52,080 bases of DNA. Source: Planktomarina sp. GTDB lineage: Bacteria; Pseudomonadota; Alphaproteobacteria; Rhodobacterales; Rhodobacteraceae. A model generated the notes under the pieces. That model was not told the DNA's origin. It saw nothing but the letters and a program-made list of their open reading frames with translations, and did not search any database. The position numbers and the translations under genes are program-made. Positions 8,301-17,121 of the stretch are shown here, in pieces; the stretch's first letter is position 1; each line of letters starts with the position of its first letter. The stretch is from assembly GCA_017856985.1 (NCBI GenBank), contig JAFMEA010000011.1:1-52080 (forward strand), read 5' to 3'.

Positions 8301-8747
8301 TATATCGCCTCGTTCAATTATTTATTGAGACTTTATCTGTTGCTAACGGCCAAAAGCAATATTTTGTCTAAAAAAGATTAATTCGTTGTGAATTAGATAT
8401 AATATTAATGGATTAATTGATCTTAATAATAGCGAGTACAAAAGCCATGAGCTTAGTTTTGTTCTAATTAATCACGATACGATACAGCAATACTGCAATA
8501 TGGTTTTTTAGTTGACGTTCACTAGTTCCCCATGCACCTATGTGCACATAGGGGACGGTATTTAGCTGTGATTTATGACTAAGATTTTTAAAATTTGAGA
8601 TATTTTAATTTTATTATCTAATCAAAAGATTAGGATATATTTTAGTATTTAATTTGTTGGTTAAAGTTTCGTCAAAATAAATGAAACCGCCATGTCAATC
8701 GACCGGGGCATGGGCACTAAATTTTTAAGGTCAATTAGGAGGAACTA
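8301..8747. other. 447-nt regulatory region between GST and TAXI-TRAP genes
   Basis: No coding region is evident. It contains the putative TAXI promoter/operator at about 8479-8552, a perfect 16-bp palindrome inside it, and then an AT-rich leader of about 195 nt before the receptor gene. The leader has a small hairpin (8615-8637, CTAATC-AAAA-GATTAG with a bulge) and ends with a strong AGGAGG ribosome site at 8737-8742. The length of the leader leaves room for RNA-level control, but I recognise no known riboswitch. Confidence 0.5.
8479..8552 (+). promoter_or_regulatory. TAXI-TRAP promoter/operator, shared with the 20 kb operon promoter
   Basis: A block at 8479-8518 (ACGATACAGCAATACTGCA, then GGTTTTTT and GTTGACGT) matches 19942-19980 upstream of the cyclase operon in order and nearly in spacing. 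TTGACG at 8512-8517 is a good -35 box; 17 nt downstream both loci read CACC(T/A)A. A perfect 16-bp palindrome, CCTATGTGCACATAGG, covers 8537-8552 near the expected start of transcription and is absent from the other locus. The divergent IclR gene at 19.1-19.9 kb is the natural candidate to bind the shared part. Confidence 0.55.
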
Positions 8748-9797
8748 ATGTTAAATAAATTTACGATATCTGTTTTTGGTGTTGTTGCGTTGCTGTCCGC
8801 ACCCGCTGTGCTGGCACAGGCGAACCTAACTGCAGAAACAGCATCACCTGGAAGCGCTCCAGGGGTGTCAATTATTGCTTTATCGGAAGTAGCGGCAAAA
8901 TATAATGTTGCAAATATGCAGGTGAGCACAGGACAGACGCTGACCAATTCTGTTCAAAACGTTGCTGAAGGTAAAAGTGACATTGCAGCAGCACCTTTTG
9001 TTTTACCATTTTTAATGTCAAAAGCTGTGGGCCCTTATGCTAAGCTCGGTAAGGAAACTGGAGCAGAACTTACGTCAAAACTAGCTGTGCTCTATACATA
9101 TAGAATAGCCTGCCAGGGGCTTTATGCCTATGACAGTGCTAATTTTCCTGGTTATGATGGAATAAAAGGTGCAACACTCTTTAACGGCCCACCTCGTGGC
9201 GCTGCGTTAACAAATGCGCGTGATTTGGTTAGAATTGTAACTGGCCTTGAAGAAAAGAAAGATTATACAGCTATACAGGTTAACTGGGGCCAAGCAGTGA
9301 AAACTATCCAGGATGGTTCTGGGGATGCAAATGTTTTGCCCATGAGTTTTCCGGATGGACGGATGACTGCGGCCCTCTCATCAGGAGACATGACTGTTTT
9401 CTCGATGCCTATTGCGGCTTACGAGAGTGACACTTTTCAGAAGTTTACCAAGAGGCCTGGTACAGTCGCTGTGACTCTTCCAATAACTGAAATGGGATTT
9501 TCTGGTGGAGTAACCGTTAAATCGGAGGACGATAATTTCCGTTGTCCGGGAACAGTTGGTGGCGACATTGTAAACGTATCGATGGATTTTGATTTGGCAA
9601 AAGGCTTAACTAAAGCATTCCTCGATGGGTTAGACAGCGTTTACATGAAAAAAGCTCCATTTATGCCGAATTCATGGCATGGTGAGACAGACATCGCTGT
9701 GACTGATATGTGTGGGCTTAACCCGTTAAAATATCACCCAGGTTCAGTTGCTGCATGGGAAGAAGCTGGCTATACCATTCCTGACTGTGCCAAATAA
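8748..9797 (+). CDS. TAXI-family TRAP transporter solute-binding protein
   Basis: Periplasmic receptor of a TRAP-TAXI importer, 349 residues. A Sec signal peptide spans residues 1 to about 24 (hydrophobic core, cleavage near VLA-QA). Mature-protein features of the TAXI family include the early APGVSIIALSEVAAKYN and the GKSDIAAAPFVLPF segment. The downstream fused permease confirms the family. AGGAGG lies 5 nt before the ATG, the best ribosome site in the window, consistent with high expression of a receptor. The ligand is unknown; characterised TAXI receptors bind dicarboxylates or amino acids such as glutamate. Confidence 0.85.
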   Translation: MLNKFTISVFGVVALLSAPAVLAQANLTAETASPGSAPGVSIIALSEVAAKYNVANMQVSTGQTLTNSVQNVAEGKSDIAAAPFVLPFLMSKAVGPYAKLGKETGAELTSKLAVLYTYRIACQGLYAYDSANFPGYDGIKGATLFNGPPRGAALTNARDLVRIVTGLEEKKDYTAIQVNWGQAVKTIQDGSGDANVLPMSFPDGRMTAALSSGDMTVFSMPIAAYESDTFQKFTKRPGTVAVTLPITEMGFSGGVTVKSEDDNFRCPGTVGGDIVNVSMDFDLAKGLTKAFLDGLDSVYMKKAPFMPNSWHGETDIAVTDMCGLNPLKYHPGSVAAWEEAGYTIPDCAK

Positions 9798-9813
9798 TTT
9801 ATATTGAAATAAT

Positions 9814-9841
9814 GGCGCCTGCGCGAAATTGCGTGGGCGCT
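9814..9841 (+). terminator. Intercistronic hairpin between TAXI receptor and permease
   Basis: GGCGCCTGCGC pairs with GCGTGGGCGCT across a GAAATT loop, an 11-bp stem with three G-U pairs, followed by a T-rich stretch. It sits in the 81-nt gap after the receptor gene. Such hairpins usually stabilise the receptor message or reduce read-through so that receptor exceeds permease. Confidence 0.6.
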
Positions 9842-9878
9842 TTAACTTTAAGTTTCTAGAAAATCTGAAAGTTTAATA

Positions 9879-12230
9879 ATGGTTGATACGAGAAAAGCAG
9901 GTCAAGCAACCAGTGACTTGGGCTTGAAAATCGTTTATTTTCTTACTGTGTCTATGGTTATTATAGGCTTAATTAATGCAACCCCGGGGATCCCAGGTTA
10001 TGACGATCTTATTGCTCGAATAACTGGGATTGATGGCGCAACTTTCAGAAAATTCCCTTTCGAATGGTTTTATCCCTCTTTTTTTGCACTAATGATGTTG
10101 ATCGTAGCATTGAAGCATTCGATGTGGCGGGCTTGGGCAGGTAAAGCACTTATACAACGCCAGTTTGGACTTTTTATGGACATCGCACTGGTTGTGATGG
10201 CTGCCACAATTTCAGTGACCTATTTCATTGAAATAGAAGCAATATGTCTTATTGACCAATTTACAGGTGACCGCGCTCGCCTAATTGCTGAGAGCCTAAA
10301 CTCAGAAAAAGAAATGGCTGAGCTTCTTGGAATGACGCCACCAACGACCGTTGATGACCCACAATGTGTAAATACAACTGGTGGATGGTTGGTTTTGATA
10401 GTTGGTTTGGCAATAACAGTTTTCCTTTCTTATAATGTCAAAGTATGGGGGTTTCCACTCGTTTTGGTAGCTATACTGATTGCAAGTTATACTATCATCA
10501 CGGTTTTAGTTTGGTATTTCCACGGTCCGGATGACATTAATAAATACCTGATGACTAAGCTTGCAGGTGAACCGCGCATATTGAGCGATGGGCGACCACG
10601 CATTCATGATATTTTAATAAATAATTCATCCGGCATGCTTGGTCGGTTTATGGACATCGTTCTCAATACAATTTTTCCATATTTAGTTTTGGGCTCTTTA
10701 TTCGGCAGCTCAGCTGGGGGGCGCTCATTAATTAAAGTTGCGTTTAGGCTGACACGTAATCTTCGTGGTGGGCCTGCACATGCCGCAGTTGTTTCTTCGG
10801 CTATGTTTGGAACCATCTCAGGCGGTCCAATTGTTAATGTTTTGTCTACTGGAGTTTTGACTATTCCAATGATGATCAAGCGTGGTTTTTCCAAGACCTT
10901 TGCCGGTGGGGTGGAAGCGGCTGCTTCATCAGGTGGCTCCATTATGCCGCCTGTTATGGGAGTTGCTGCCTTCGTCTTGGCTGCATTAACAGCAGTGCCT
11001 TATTCCAGCGTAATTATCGCTGCAGTGATCCCGGCGCTTTGTTATTTTTTCTGCCTTTTTCTCTCGGTAGTTTTCCAGTCGCGAAAGCAAAAAATTGAGG
11101 CTATTGGTGAATTGACAGAAGACATGCACCTTGGTTTTCAAGACTTGTTAAATCTCATCATGATTTTAGCCCCAATATTACTGATCCTTTTATTACTTCT
11201 AACTGATAAGGGTTCAGTGGGGTGTGGTTTCTTTAGTGGGATGATGGGTGCAGAGCGTATTATCACCGTGGATGGCTGTAATGTGATCAGCCTTTCTTGG
11301 GGCCAGCAATTAATACAAAACGCTGCTGGCGATGCAGGAAGTGCTGGCTGGATGGCCGTACTACTGCTTATGGCGTTATTGTTCGTAGATCCAGAAGTTC
11401 GTGCTAAACCTAAAAAAATAGTTGATGGTTTGTCTCAGGCGGGTGTATTGATCTCCACACTCTATTTAATGTTCCTTGCGGTTTCTATTATTGATTTTTG
11501 TTTGAACTTTACAGGTCTTCCAACTTTTCTGTCTCTTGATGTTTTACAGTGGCTACAAAGCTTGAACCTTGGGAATGGTGGGCCAGTGGTATTTCAATTG
11601 GTTGCTCTTCTTCTTACCATGTTTATTGCTATTTTGTTGGGGATGGGGATGCCAGCAGTGCCTGCTTATATCAATGTGGCTCTTTTGATGGGTCCAGTTT
11701 TGGCGGGTCTTGGAATTTCAACTTTTACCGCGCATATGTTTATCTTCTACTTTGCGGTAGCAAGTGCGATTACTCCGCCCGTAGCACTTGCTGCTTTTGC
11801 AGCCGCCACTATTACAAATGCTGGTCCTATGGGAACTGCCTTCTCGGCGGTTAAATCTGGAATTGTTATGTTTATAATTCCATTTGTATTTGCATTTTAT
11901 CCTGAAATTTTATTGATAGAAGACGCGGTGATTGATGCTAGATCAAATAGTGGCGGGGCAATAAAATATTTAGCAGACTATACAGGCACGCTTGATTTGG
12001 GCGTACTGGCTATGTTGCTGTTCAGGCTGGCGATTGCGCTATACCTAATTTCAAGCTCTCTATCTAGATTTGATTCAGGGCCACTCGGACCTGTGGAAGT
12101 AGTTTTACGTATCGGCTTAGCCATGCTGCTTCTATTCAAATCTCCATTAATTTTTAGTTTTGCTATAGTCGGTGCAGTTTTGGTAGTAGGAGTTCACCAA
12201 CTGCGTCATCGTGGGATAATACGATACTAA
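9879..12230 (+). CDS. TRAP transporter fused permease (DctQ-DctM), TAXI type
   Basis: A 783-residue inner-membrane protein combining small and large TRAP permease subunits, the usual arrangement for TAXI systems. The first third has several transmembrane helices with a soluble insertion around residues 125-165. The DctM-like part shows the conserved stretches AMFGTISGGPIVNV, EAAASSGGSIMPPVMGVAAFV and GMGMPAVPAYI and is strongly hydrophobic. It imports the ligand with Na+ or H+. It follows the receptor gene after an intercistronic hairpin. The C-terminal 120 residues contain further hydrophobic helices, a common extension in fused permeases. Confidence 0.92.
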   Translation: MVDTRKAGQATSDLGLKIVYFLTVSMVIIGLINATPGIPGYDDLIARITGIDGATFRKFPFEWFYPSFFALMMLIVALKHSMWRAWAGKALIQRQFGLFMDIALVVMAATISVTYFIEIEAICLIDQFTGDRARLIAESLNSEKEMAELLGMTPPTTVDDPQCVNTTGGWLVLIVGLAITVFLSYNVKVWGFPLVLVAILIASYTIITVLVWYFHGPDDINKYLMTKLAGEPRILSDGRPRIHDILINNSSGMLGRFMDIVLNTIFPYLVLGSLFGSSAGGRSLIKVAFRLTRNLRGGPAHAAVVSSAMFGTISGGPIVNVLSTGVLTIPMMIKRGFSKTFAGGVEAAASSGGSIMPPVMGVAAFVLAALTAVPYSSVIIAAVIPALCYFFCLFLSVVFQSRKQKIEAIGELTEDMHLGFQDLLNLIMILAPILLILLLLLTDKGSVGCGFFSGMMGAERIITVDGCNVISLSWGQQLIQNAAGDAGSAGWMAVLLLMALLFVDPEVRAKPKKIVDGLSQAGVLISTLYLMFLAVSIIDFCLNFTGLPTFLSLDVLQWLQSLNLGNGGPVVFQLVALLLTMFIAILLGMGMPAVPAYINVALLMGPVLAGLGISTFTAHMFIFYFAVASAITPPVALAAFAAATITNAGPMGTAFSAVKSGIVMFIIPFVFAFYPEILLIEDAVIDARSNSGGAIKYLADYTGTLDLGVLAMLLFRLAIALYLISSSLSRFDSGPLGPVEVVLRIGLAMLLLFKSPLIFSFAIVGAVLVVGVHQLRHRGIIRY

Positions 12231-12266
12231 AAGCCGTAGGCGCTGGGCGCATCAACGACGATTACG

Positions 12267-13466
12267 TTAGACGCAACGGTTGCATCTAATTAAAAAGTGG
12301 GCGCTGAAAGCGCCGCAAGCGGCAAAAATAAGTATGCTTATAATCATTGCGTAAGGTGTACCGTCAAAAAACTGTCCTGCAAAACCTGCGATAGCAACTG
12401 AGCCCAATGTTGAGAGGGCACTGGTAACACTGGCGCCTGTACCGGCTATATGACCTAAAGGTTCCATGGCTAAGGCCGTTAGGTTGCCAAATGTTAACCC
12501 AGCTTGAAAAAATATTCCAAAGATCCAGAAAACAAAGATTGCGAAGCCAAAATCCCCTGACAGTAGATTACCGTTGTAAAAAAATAGCATAGCAATGCTC
12601 CAAATTACCTGCACATACATAGATATGCTAACAATTCGACGCATTCCGACCTTCATAACTATCATTGAATTTAAAAAACTGGCTGACGCGGAAAGAACGG
12701 CAATCATGGCAAACCATAATGGAAAACTGCTAGCACTTCCGTAAAATTGATCAAAAACTTGCTGAACAAGTAAAATTGCAACGAATAAAATACCACCTCC
12801 AAAAATTAATGTGATAATTGCAAGGCGGACAATTTTTAGTGATATGATTTCTATGATCGCTATTTTAAAAGGTTGCAGACGAAAAGGGATCCTCATTTCC
12901 ACTTTTAATGGTTCGGTAACGCGTACTGCGGTCCAAACTGTGCTAATAAGCGCAAATAAAATGAAAAGACCAAAAATTGAACGCCAGTTTGATATTAAAA
13001 TTATACCTGCTCCTAACAGTGGGGCTACCGCAGGCACGATTGCAAATATTACCATTATAAAAGATGAAATACGTGCCATTTCCCGTCCAGAATATAGGTC
13101 ACGTACCAAGGCTTGGGATACTACCCTAGGTGCTGCTGCTCCAATCCCCTGCAACACTCGAGCAATAACAAGTGTTTCTAAGTTAGTAGAAAATATACAT
13201 AGAGCAGAAGAAAGGATATAAATCACTGCTCCAAAATAGATTATTTTTTTGCGCCCAAAACTGTCTGAAAGTGGGCCCGTTATAAAGGTTCCGAACGCCA
13301 TACCTATAATAAAAGCTGATAAAACTAGTTGTGCCTTATTAGGGTTATTGGAAGTGAGCTGTTGTGAAATGTCAGGTAGTGCGGGCAACAGTGCGTCAAT
13401 CGATAGTGCAACAGTAGCAACTAACATCGCCATGAGCGCTATGAATTCAGTAGTTGAAATACGCAT
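12267..13466 (-). CDS. MFS exporter, Bcr/CflA-type drug resistance family
   Basis: A 399-residue major facilitator protein with about 12 hydrophobic helices. The N-terminus LSIDALLPALPDISQQL and the loop 2-3 signature GPLSDSFGRKKII (MFS motif A) are characteristic of Bcr/CflA exporters; GRVLQGIGAAAPRVVSQALVRD-like residues (about 110-132) follow. These proteins expel sulfonamides, bicyclomycin or small metabolites by proton antiport. It converges on the TAXI permease with a 36-nt gap. Its link to its neighbours is unclear. Confidence 0.88.
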   Translation of the reverse strand: MRISTTEFIALMAMLVATVALSIDALLPALPDISQQLTSNNPNKAQLVLSAFIIGMAFGTFITGPLSDSFGRKKIIYFGAVIYILSSALCIFSTNLETLVIARVLQGIGAAAPRVVSQALVRDLYSGREMARISSFIMVIFAIVPAVAPLLGAGIILISNWRSIFGLFILFALISTVWTAVRVTEPLKVEMRIPFRLQPFKIAIIEIISLKIVRLAIITLIFGGGILFVAILLVQQVFDQFYGSASSFPLWFAMIAVLSASASFLNSMIVMKVGMRRIVSISMYVQVIWSIAMLFFYNGNLLSGDFGFAIFVFWIFGIFFQAGLTFGNLTALAMEPLGHIAGTGASVTSALSTLGSVAIAGFAGQFFDGTPYAMIISILIFAACGAFSAHFLIRCNRCV

Positions 13467-13677
13467 TTAAAACCCAACATAAAAAAGTCCTGAGTCAACT
13501 CGCTGTATTTTTGGTGAAAGTAAACATTCAACACATCAAAGATTCTGAATTAGCAACCTGTTTGATAGGCGAGCTCTAATTGTCTTTGAGTTGTCCAATG
13601 TAATAAAACTCAATTATTGCTCTTGGCAAAATACTTTGGGAACCCTAACAGTTTTTTACTAGCAAACGGAATTCATT

Positions 13678-14823
13678 ATGGAACTCGATATTAGTTCATT
13701 GATTGCCCTTAGACGTAATCTACACCAGTTTCCAGAACTAGGGTTTTATGAAAAACTTACCAAGCAAAAGATTATAAACTTTCTGTCAGACCTTAATGTT
13801 GAGGTGCACGAAGGATCTGGTGTTATTGGCGTACTTCGTGCTGGAAAAGGTAATCGTGCGATTGGTTTGCGTGCCGATATGGATGCGCTCCCCATCGGCG
13901 AAACCAGCAAACATGGCTATAGATCAAAAATAGATGGAGTTATGCATGCATGTGGCCATGATGGCCACATGGCAATGCTTTTGGGTGCGGTCGAAACATT
14001 AGTAAAAAAGCCAGACTTTGATGGGACGGTTGTTTTTATTTTTCAGCCTAATGAAGAACATGGGCTGGGCGCTAAAAAAATGATAGAAGAAGGGTTTCTT
14101 GAAAAGTTTCCGCTAGAAGAAGTTTATGCCATTCACAATCTACCTGGGGCTCCAGCTGGCCAGGTATCGACACGGGCTGGGTTGATTTGTTCAAGTGAGA
14201 GCCTTTTTGAAATAAATGTTAGTGGTCAAGGTGGACATGCATCGATGCCCCATTTGGGTCAAGATACCATAACTATTGGTGCTGAAATCGTACAAGCATT
14301 GCAGACTGTGGTATCACGAAAACTAGCACCGGGCTCTGGTGCTGTGTTGTCTATAACTGAATTTCTCACTGATGGGCAACGCAATGTGCTGCCTGGTCAT
14401 GCAACATTAAAAGGAGATGTGCGGACTAGATCAACAGAGGATCGTGATCAGGTTAAAAGTTTTATGAAGCAAATTTGTAAGGGAATTGAAATATCACATT
14501 CTGCGAGTGTTGAATTGAGTTTTGATACTCAGTTCATTGAGACAGTTAATGCATTTGAGCCAACAAGTGCTGCCGTTCGTGTGTCTGAGCAACTTGGGTT
14601 TGAAACTATTTCAAATAGAGAGCCAATGAGTTTTTCGGAGGACTTTGCGCATTTTAGCAAAGCTATTCCTGGTTGCTTTATACTTTTGGGTAATGGTGTA
14701 GAAGCTAAGAATGCTCGTCCATTACACTCCAGTGACTATGATTTTAACGATCAATTACTACCGATCGGTGCAGAATTCTGGGCTGCGTTAGTACGCGATC
14801 GATTACCAAAGTCTTATACTTAA
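13678..14823 (+). CDS. M20 family amidohydrolase (hippurate hydrolase / N-acyl amino acid deacylase type)
   Basis: A 381-residue dinuclear metal hydrolase that cleaves N-acyl or N-carbamoyl amino acids. Metal and catalytic motifs are visible: RADMDALP, HACGHDGHMAML, and FQPNEEHGLGAKKMIEEG with its catalytic glutamate pair. A lid domain (about 185-295) contains GQGGHASMPH, with the histidine that reaches across the dimer. The first residues have no signal peptide, so it is cytosolic. The creatinase-fold M24 gene begins 11 nt after its stop, so the two are almost certainly cotranscribed and should act on related amide or guanidine-type compounds. Confidence 0.9.
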   Translation: MELDISSLIALRRNLHQFPELGFYEKLTKQKIINFLSDLNVEVHEGSGVIGVLRAGKGNRAIGLRADMDALPIGETSKHGYRSKIDGVMHACGHDGHMAMLLGAVETLVKKPDFDGTVVFIFQPNEEHGLGAKKMIEEGFLEKFPLEEVYAIHNLPGAPAGQVSTRAGLICSSESLFEINVSGQGGHASMPHLGQDTITIGAEIVQALQTVVSRKLAPGSGAVLSITEFLTDGQRNVLPGHATLKGDVRTRSTEDRDQVKSFMKQICKGIEISHSASVELSFDTQFIETVNAFEPTSAAVRVSEQLGFETISNREPMSFSEDFAHFSKAIPGCFILLGNGVEAKNARPLHSSDYDFNDQLLPIGAEFWAALVRDRLPKSYT

Positions 14824-14834
14824 GAGGATAGCAT

Positions 14835-15980
14835 ATGTTTGAAAAGCGTATGAAGGAATTTCGTGAACGCCTATTAACAACTGGTATAAAAGTTGCCCTT
14901 ATTACCGATGAAGATAGTGTCTACTACCTGTCAGGTTACTACGACTATTTGCATATGGCATTTGGGCGACCGACCGTTTTAGTTGTACCAGCGGATGGTG
15001 ATACGCTTCTAATCACACCTACGATTGACTTAAATACAGCCACGGAACACGCGAAAGTTGATCGAATATCAGCTTGGAATGATGGTATGGGAAGTGAATG
15101 GCGCAAGGAATTATCAAACATTGCTAATGGTGTAGGTAGAGTTGGAATTGAGGTTGAGCATATGCCGCAGTTAGTTCGATCCTATGTGGACGAACTTGTA
15201 GACGGGAACGATGTAACGACAGTTACTCCAATTCTTAGTAAAATGCGGATGATCAAGTCTGAACAGGAATTACAGTTGGCGCGGCATGCTGGGCAGGTGG
15301 CAAATGCTATGATGAAGGCGGGCCGTGATGCTATAGCTGCAAATATCCCTGAATTTGAAGTGGCCATTGCAACATCTGAGGCAGGGACAAGGAAGGCTGC
15401 TCAGCTATTGTCAACTTATTATGATGATCAGGATATGTCGCCAAATACGCATTTCCTTCAAATTATGGCATCTGGTGACAAAATAACACAAACGCATCAC
15501 CGTGCTTCAACCCGAATAATGAAATGTGGTGAACCTGTTTTTCTCTGTTTTTGTGGTATGACTAATTTCCACCGATTTAAACTTGGATTTGACAGAACAT
15601 TTTGGATTGGTGACGTTGGTGATAAATCACAATTAGCAGTTTACGAGGTTGCAGTCGCCAGTCAGAAAGCTGCGTTGGAAGTACTTCGTGCGGGGGTTAC
15701 TGCAGAAAGTGTACATGCAGAATATGCCGAAGTTATTCAGAGTGCTGGTTATGAGTTCCCCTTTCGATGTGGCCGCGCGACGGGCTTTAGTTTCCTTGAG
15801 GGACCAGAATTAATTACTGGTGATAAGACTATACTTCGCCCAGGAATGGTGTTGGCTGTTGATGGCTCGGTGTCGGTAGAAACTTTTAGGGCCCAAGTAG
15901 GTGACAGTGTCATTGTTACTGAAGACGGTTTTGAAACTTTAACTCATCATTCGAAAGCGCTTGAGGACATTATTCTTTAG
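14835..15980 (+). CDS. M24 (creatinase / aminopeptidase P-fold) hydrolase without the metal-binding set
   Basis: A 381-residue protein with the two-domain architecture of creatinase and Xaa-Pro dipeptidase: a creatinase N-domain (about 1-130) and a pita-bread catalytic domain. Of the five metal ligands of true M24 peptidases, only one aspartate position survives (GFDRTFWIG, Asp253); the usual first Asp, the His of the HG motif (here CGRATG, Arg314) and both Glu positions (Asp343 and Gly357 regions) are changed. Creatinase itself uses no metal and keeps a histidine plus acidic residues at similar places; His221/222 in QTHHRAS and Asp253/Asp343 fit that pattern. It is likely a metal-independent C-N hydrolase rather than a peptidase. 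Confidence 0.8.
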   Translation: MFEKRMKEFRERLLTTGIKVALITDEDSVYYLSGYYDYLHMAFGRPTVLVVPADGDTLLITPTIDLNTATEHAKVDRISAWNDGMGSEWRKELSNIANGVGRVGIEVEHMPQLVRSYVDELVDGNDVTTVTPILSKMRMIKSEQELQLARHAGQVANAMMKAGRDAIAANIPEFEVAIATSEAGTRKAAQLLSTYYDDQDMSPNTHFLQIMASGDKITQTHHRASTRIMKCGEPVFLCFCGMTNFHRFKLGFDRTFWIGDVGDKSQLAVYEVAVASQKAALEVLRAGVTAESVHAEYAEVIQSAGYEFPFRCGRATGFSFLEGPELITGDKTILRPGMVLAVDGSVSVETFRAQVGDSVIVTEDGFETLTHHSKALEDIIL

Positions 15981-16080
15981 ATATTCGCAATCTAGAATGA
16001 TATTTCAGTCAGTTAATTGGTTCATGTTGACGCCACATTTTATATATCTTGATTTTTATAAGTGTCGTAATTTTCTTAAG

Positions 16081-16962
16081 TTAAATCTGAAGTGAGTTTG
16101 ATGCAGGTTTGGTACTAAACAATGCAAATACAACTACGGAGCCAAGAACCAGTGCTCCGCCAAAAATTTCAGATAGTGTCATTGCCTCATTAAGAAAAAC
16201 CCATGGCCAGACAGGCCCTAATACACTTTCTATAAGTACTAAAATACTTACTTCAGCTGCCGGAACGTGACTAGCACCCCAAGTAACTAAAGCGATACCA
16301 ATCCCTATTCCAAAAGCGCCCATCCCTAGAATGATGACCAGATCCAAGGTTAAAACTCTTAAACCAGTTCCGATTAGAAACGCCATACTGGCGCCGATCA
16401 CAACGCAGATCACGCCACCAATGAATGTACCACCTAAAATATCATCCTTTCGGCTTCTTCGAGCCATCACTAACATTAGAGCAAACCAGAAACCTGATAG
16501 GAGGGCCAGTAGATTGCCGATGCTATTTCCTAATTGATATCCAGATTTGACCATAAAATAGATCCCAGCAATGGCGAAGGCCATTGCAAGCCAAGTAATT
16601 GGTCTAGGCCGCTCATTGATCCATAGCCACCCGATTGTAGCAGCCATGAAAGGTGTGGCGGATAAAATAAGTAGGGTTGACGCAACCGTGGTGTAAAGCA
16701 TCGCAAAAACATAAGAGGCAAAGGCTAAAGATAGAACTATGCCGATAATAAAGTCGTTTCTGTCGATACTCTTAAGAAAATTAAAAGGTGTAACCTTTCT
16801 TCTTAAACAACACACTAGTCCTACCATAAAGCATAGACTTAAGGACCTATAAAAAAGAATTTGAAACCCATCTGCATGTGATAATAATCTCATATACAAG
16901 CCGACAAAGCTCATAAAAGTACCACCCGTTAGGATTAATAAAACAGCGTGCTTCTTCAACAT
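16081..16962 (-). CDS. EamA/DMT-superfamily transporter
   Basis: An inner-membrane protein of 293 residues with about ten hydrophobic helices arranged as two EamA repeats. Each repeat ends with a sequence of the type found at helix 3-4 boundaries (LLILSATPFMAATIGWLWINERPRP-like residues about 95-120, and VLGPVWPWVFLNEAMTLSE near 245-265). DMT proteins usually export amino acids or metabolites. Its start faces the FKBP-rhodanese gene, with a 159-nt divergent promoter region between them. Confidence 0.88.
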   Translation of the reverse strand: MLKKHAVLLILTGGTFMSFVGLYMRLLSHADGFQILFYRSLSLCFMVGLVCCLRRKVTPFNFLKSIDRNDFIIGIVLSLAFASYVFAMLYTTVASTLLILSATPFMAATIGWLWINERPRPITWLAMAFAIAGIYFMVKSGYQLGNSIGNLLALLSGFWFALMLVMARRSRKDDILGGTFIGGVICVVIGASMAFLIGTGLRVLTLDLVIILGMGAFGIGIGIALVTWGASHVPAAEVSILVLIESVLGPVWPWVFLNEAMTLSEIFGGALVLGSVVVFALFSTKPASNSLQI

Positions 16963-17121
16963 TACGGGGTCTTTCGATCGCTTTTCAAATTGTAAGCTTT
17001 ATCTAGTAATTAATTGCACTATGTTACCGTAAAATAACGAAGTCTATTCTATATAACTTTTAGGTGATAATTATTCATCAAATTATATTGAAAAGACCAT
17101 CAACAATAACGGAAATAATTT

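Noticed and set aside
11549-11854. Cysteine- and tyrosine-rich plus-strand ORF inside the TAXI permease
   Set aside because: It is a +1-frame shadow of the membrane-protein codons; the Cys/Tyr/Ser bias is what such frames produce.
15976-15996. 7-bp stem after the M24 gene as a terminator
   Set aside because: The stem is AT-rich with a G-U pair and is not followed by a T-tract; too weak to call.
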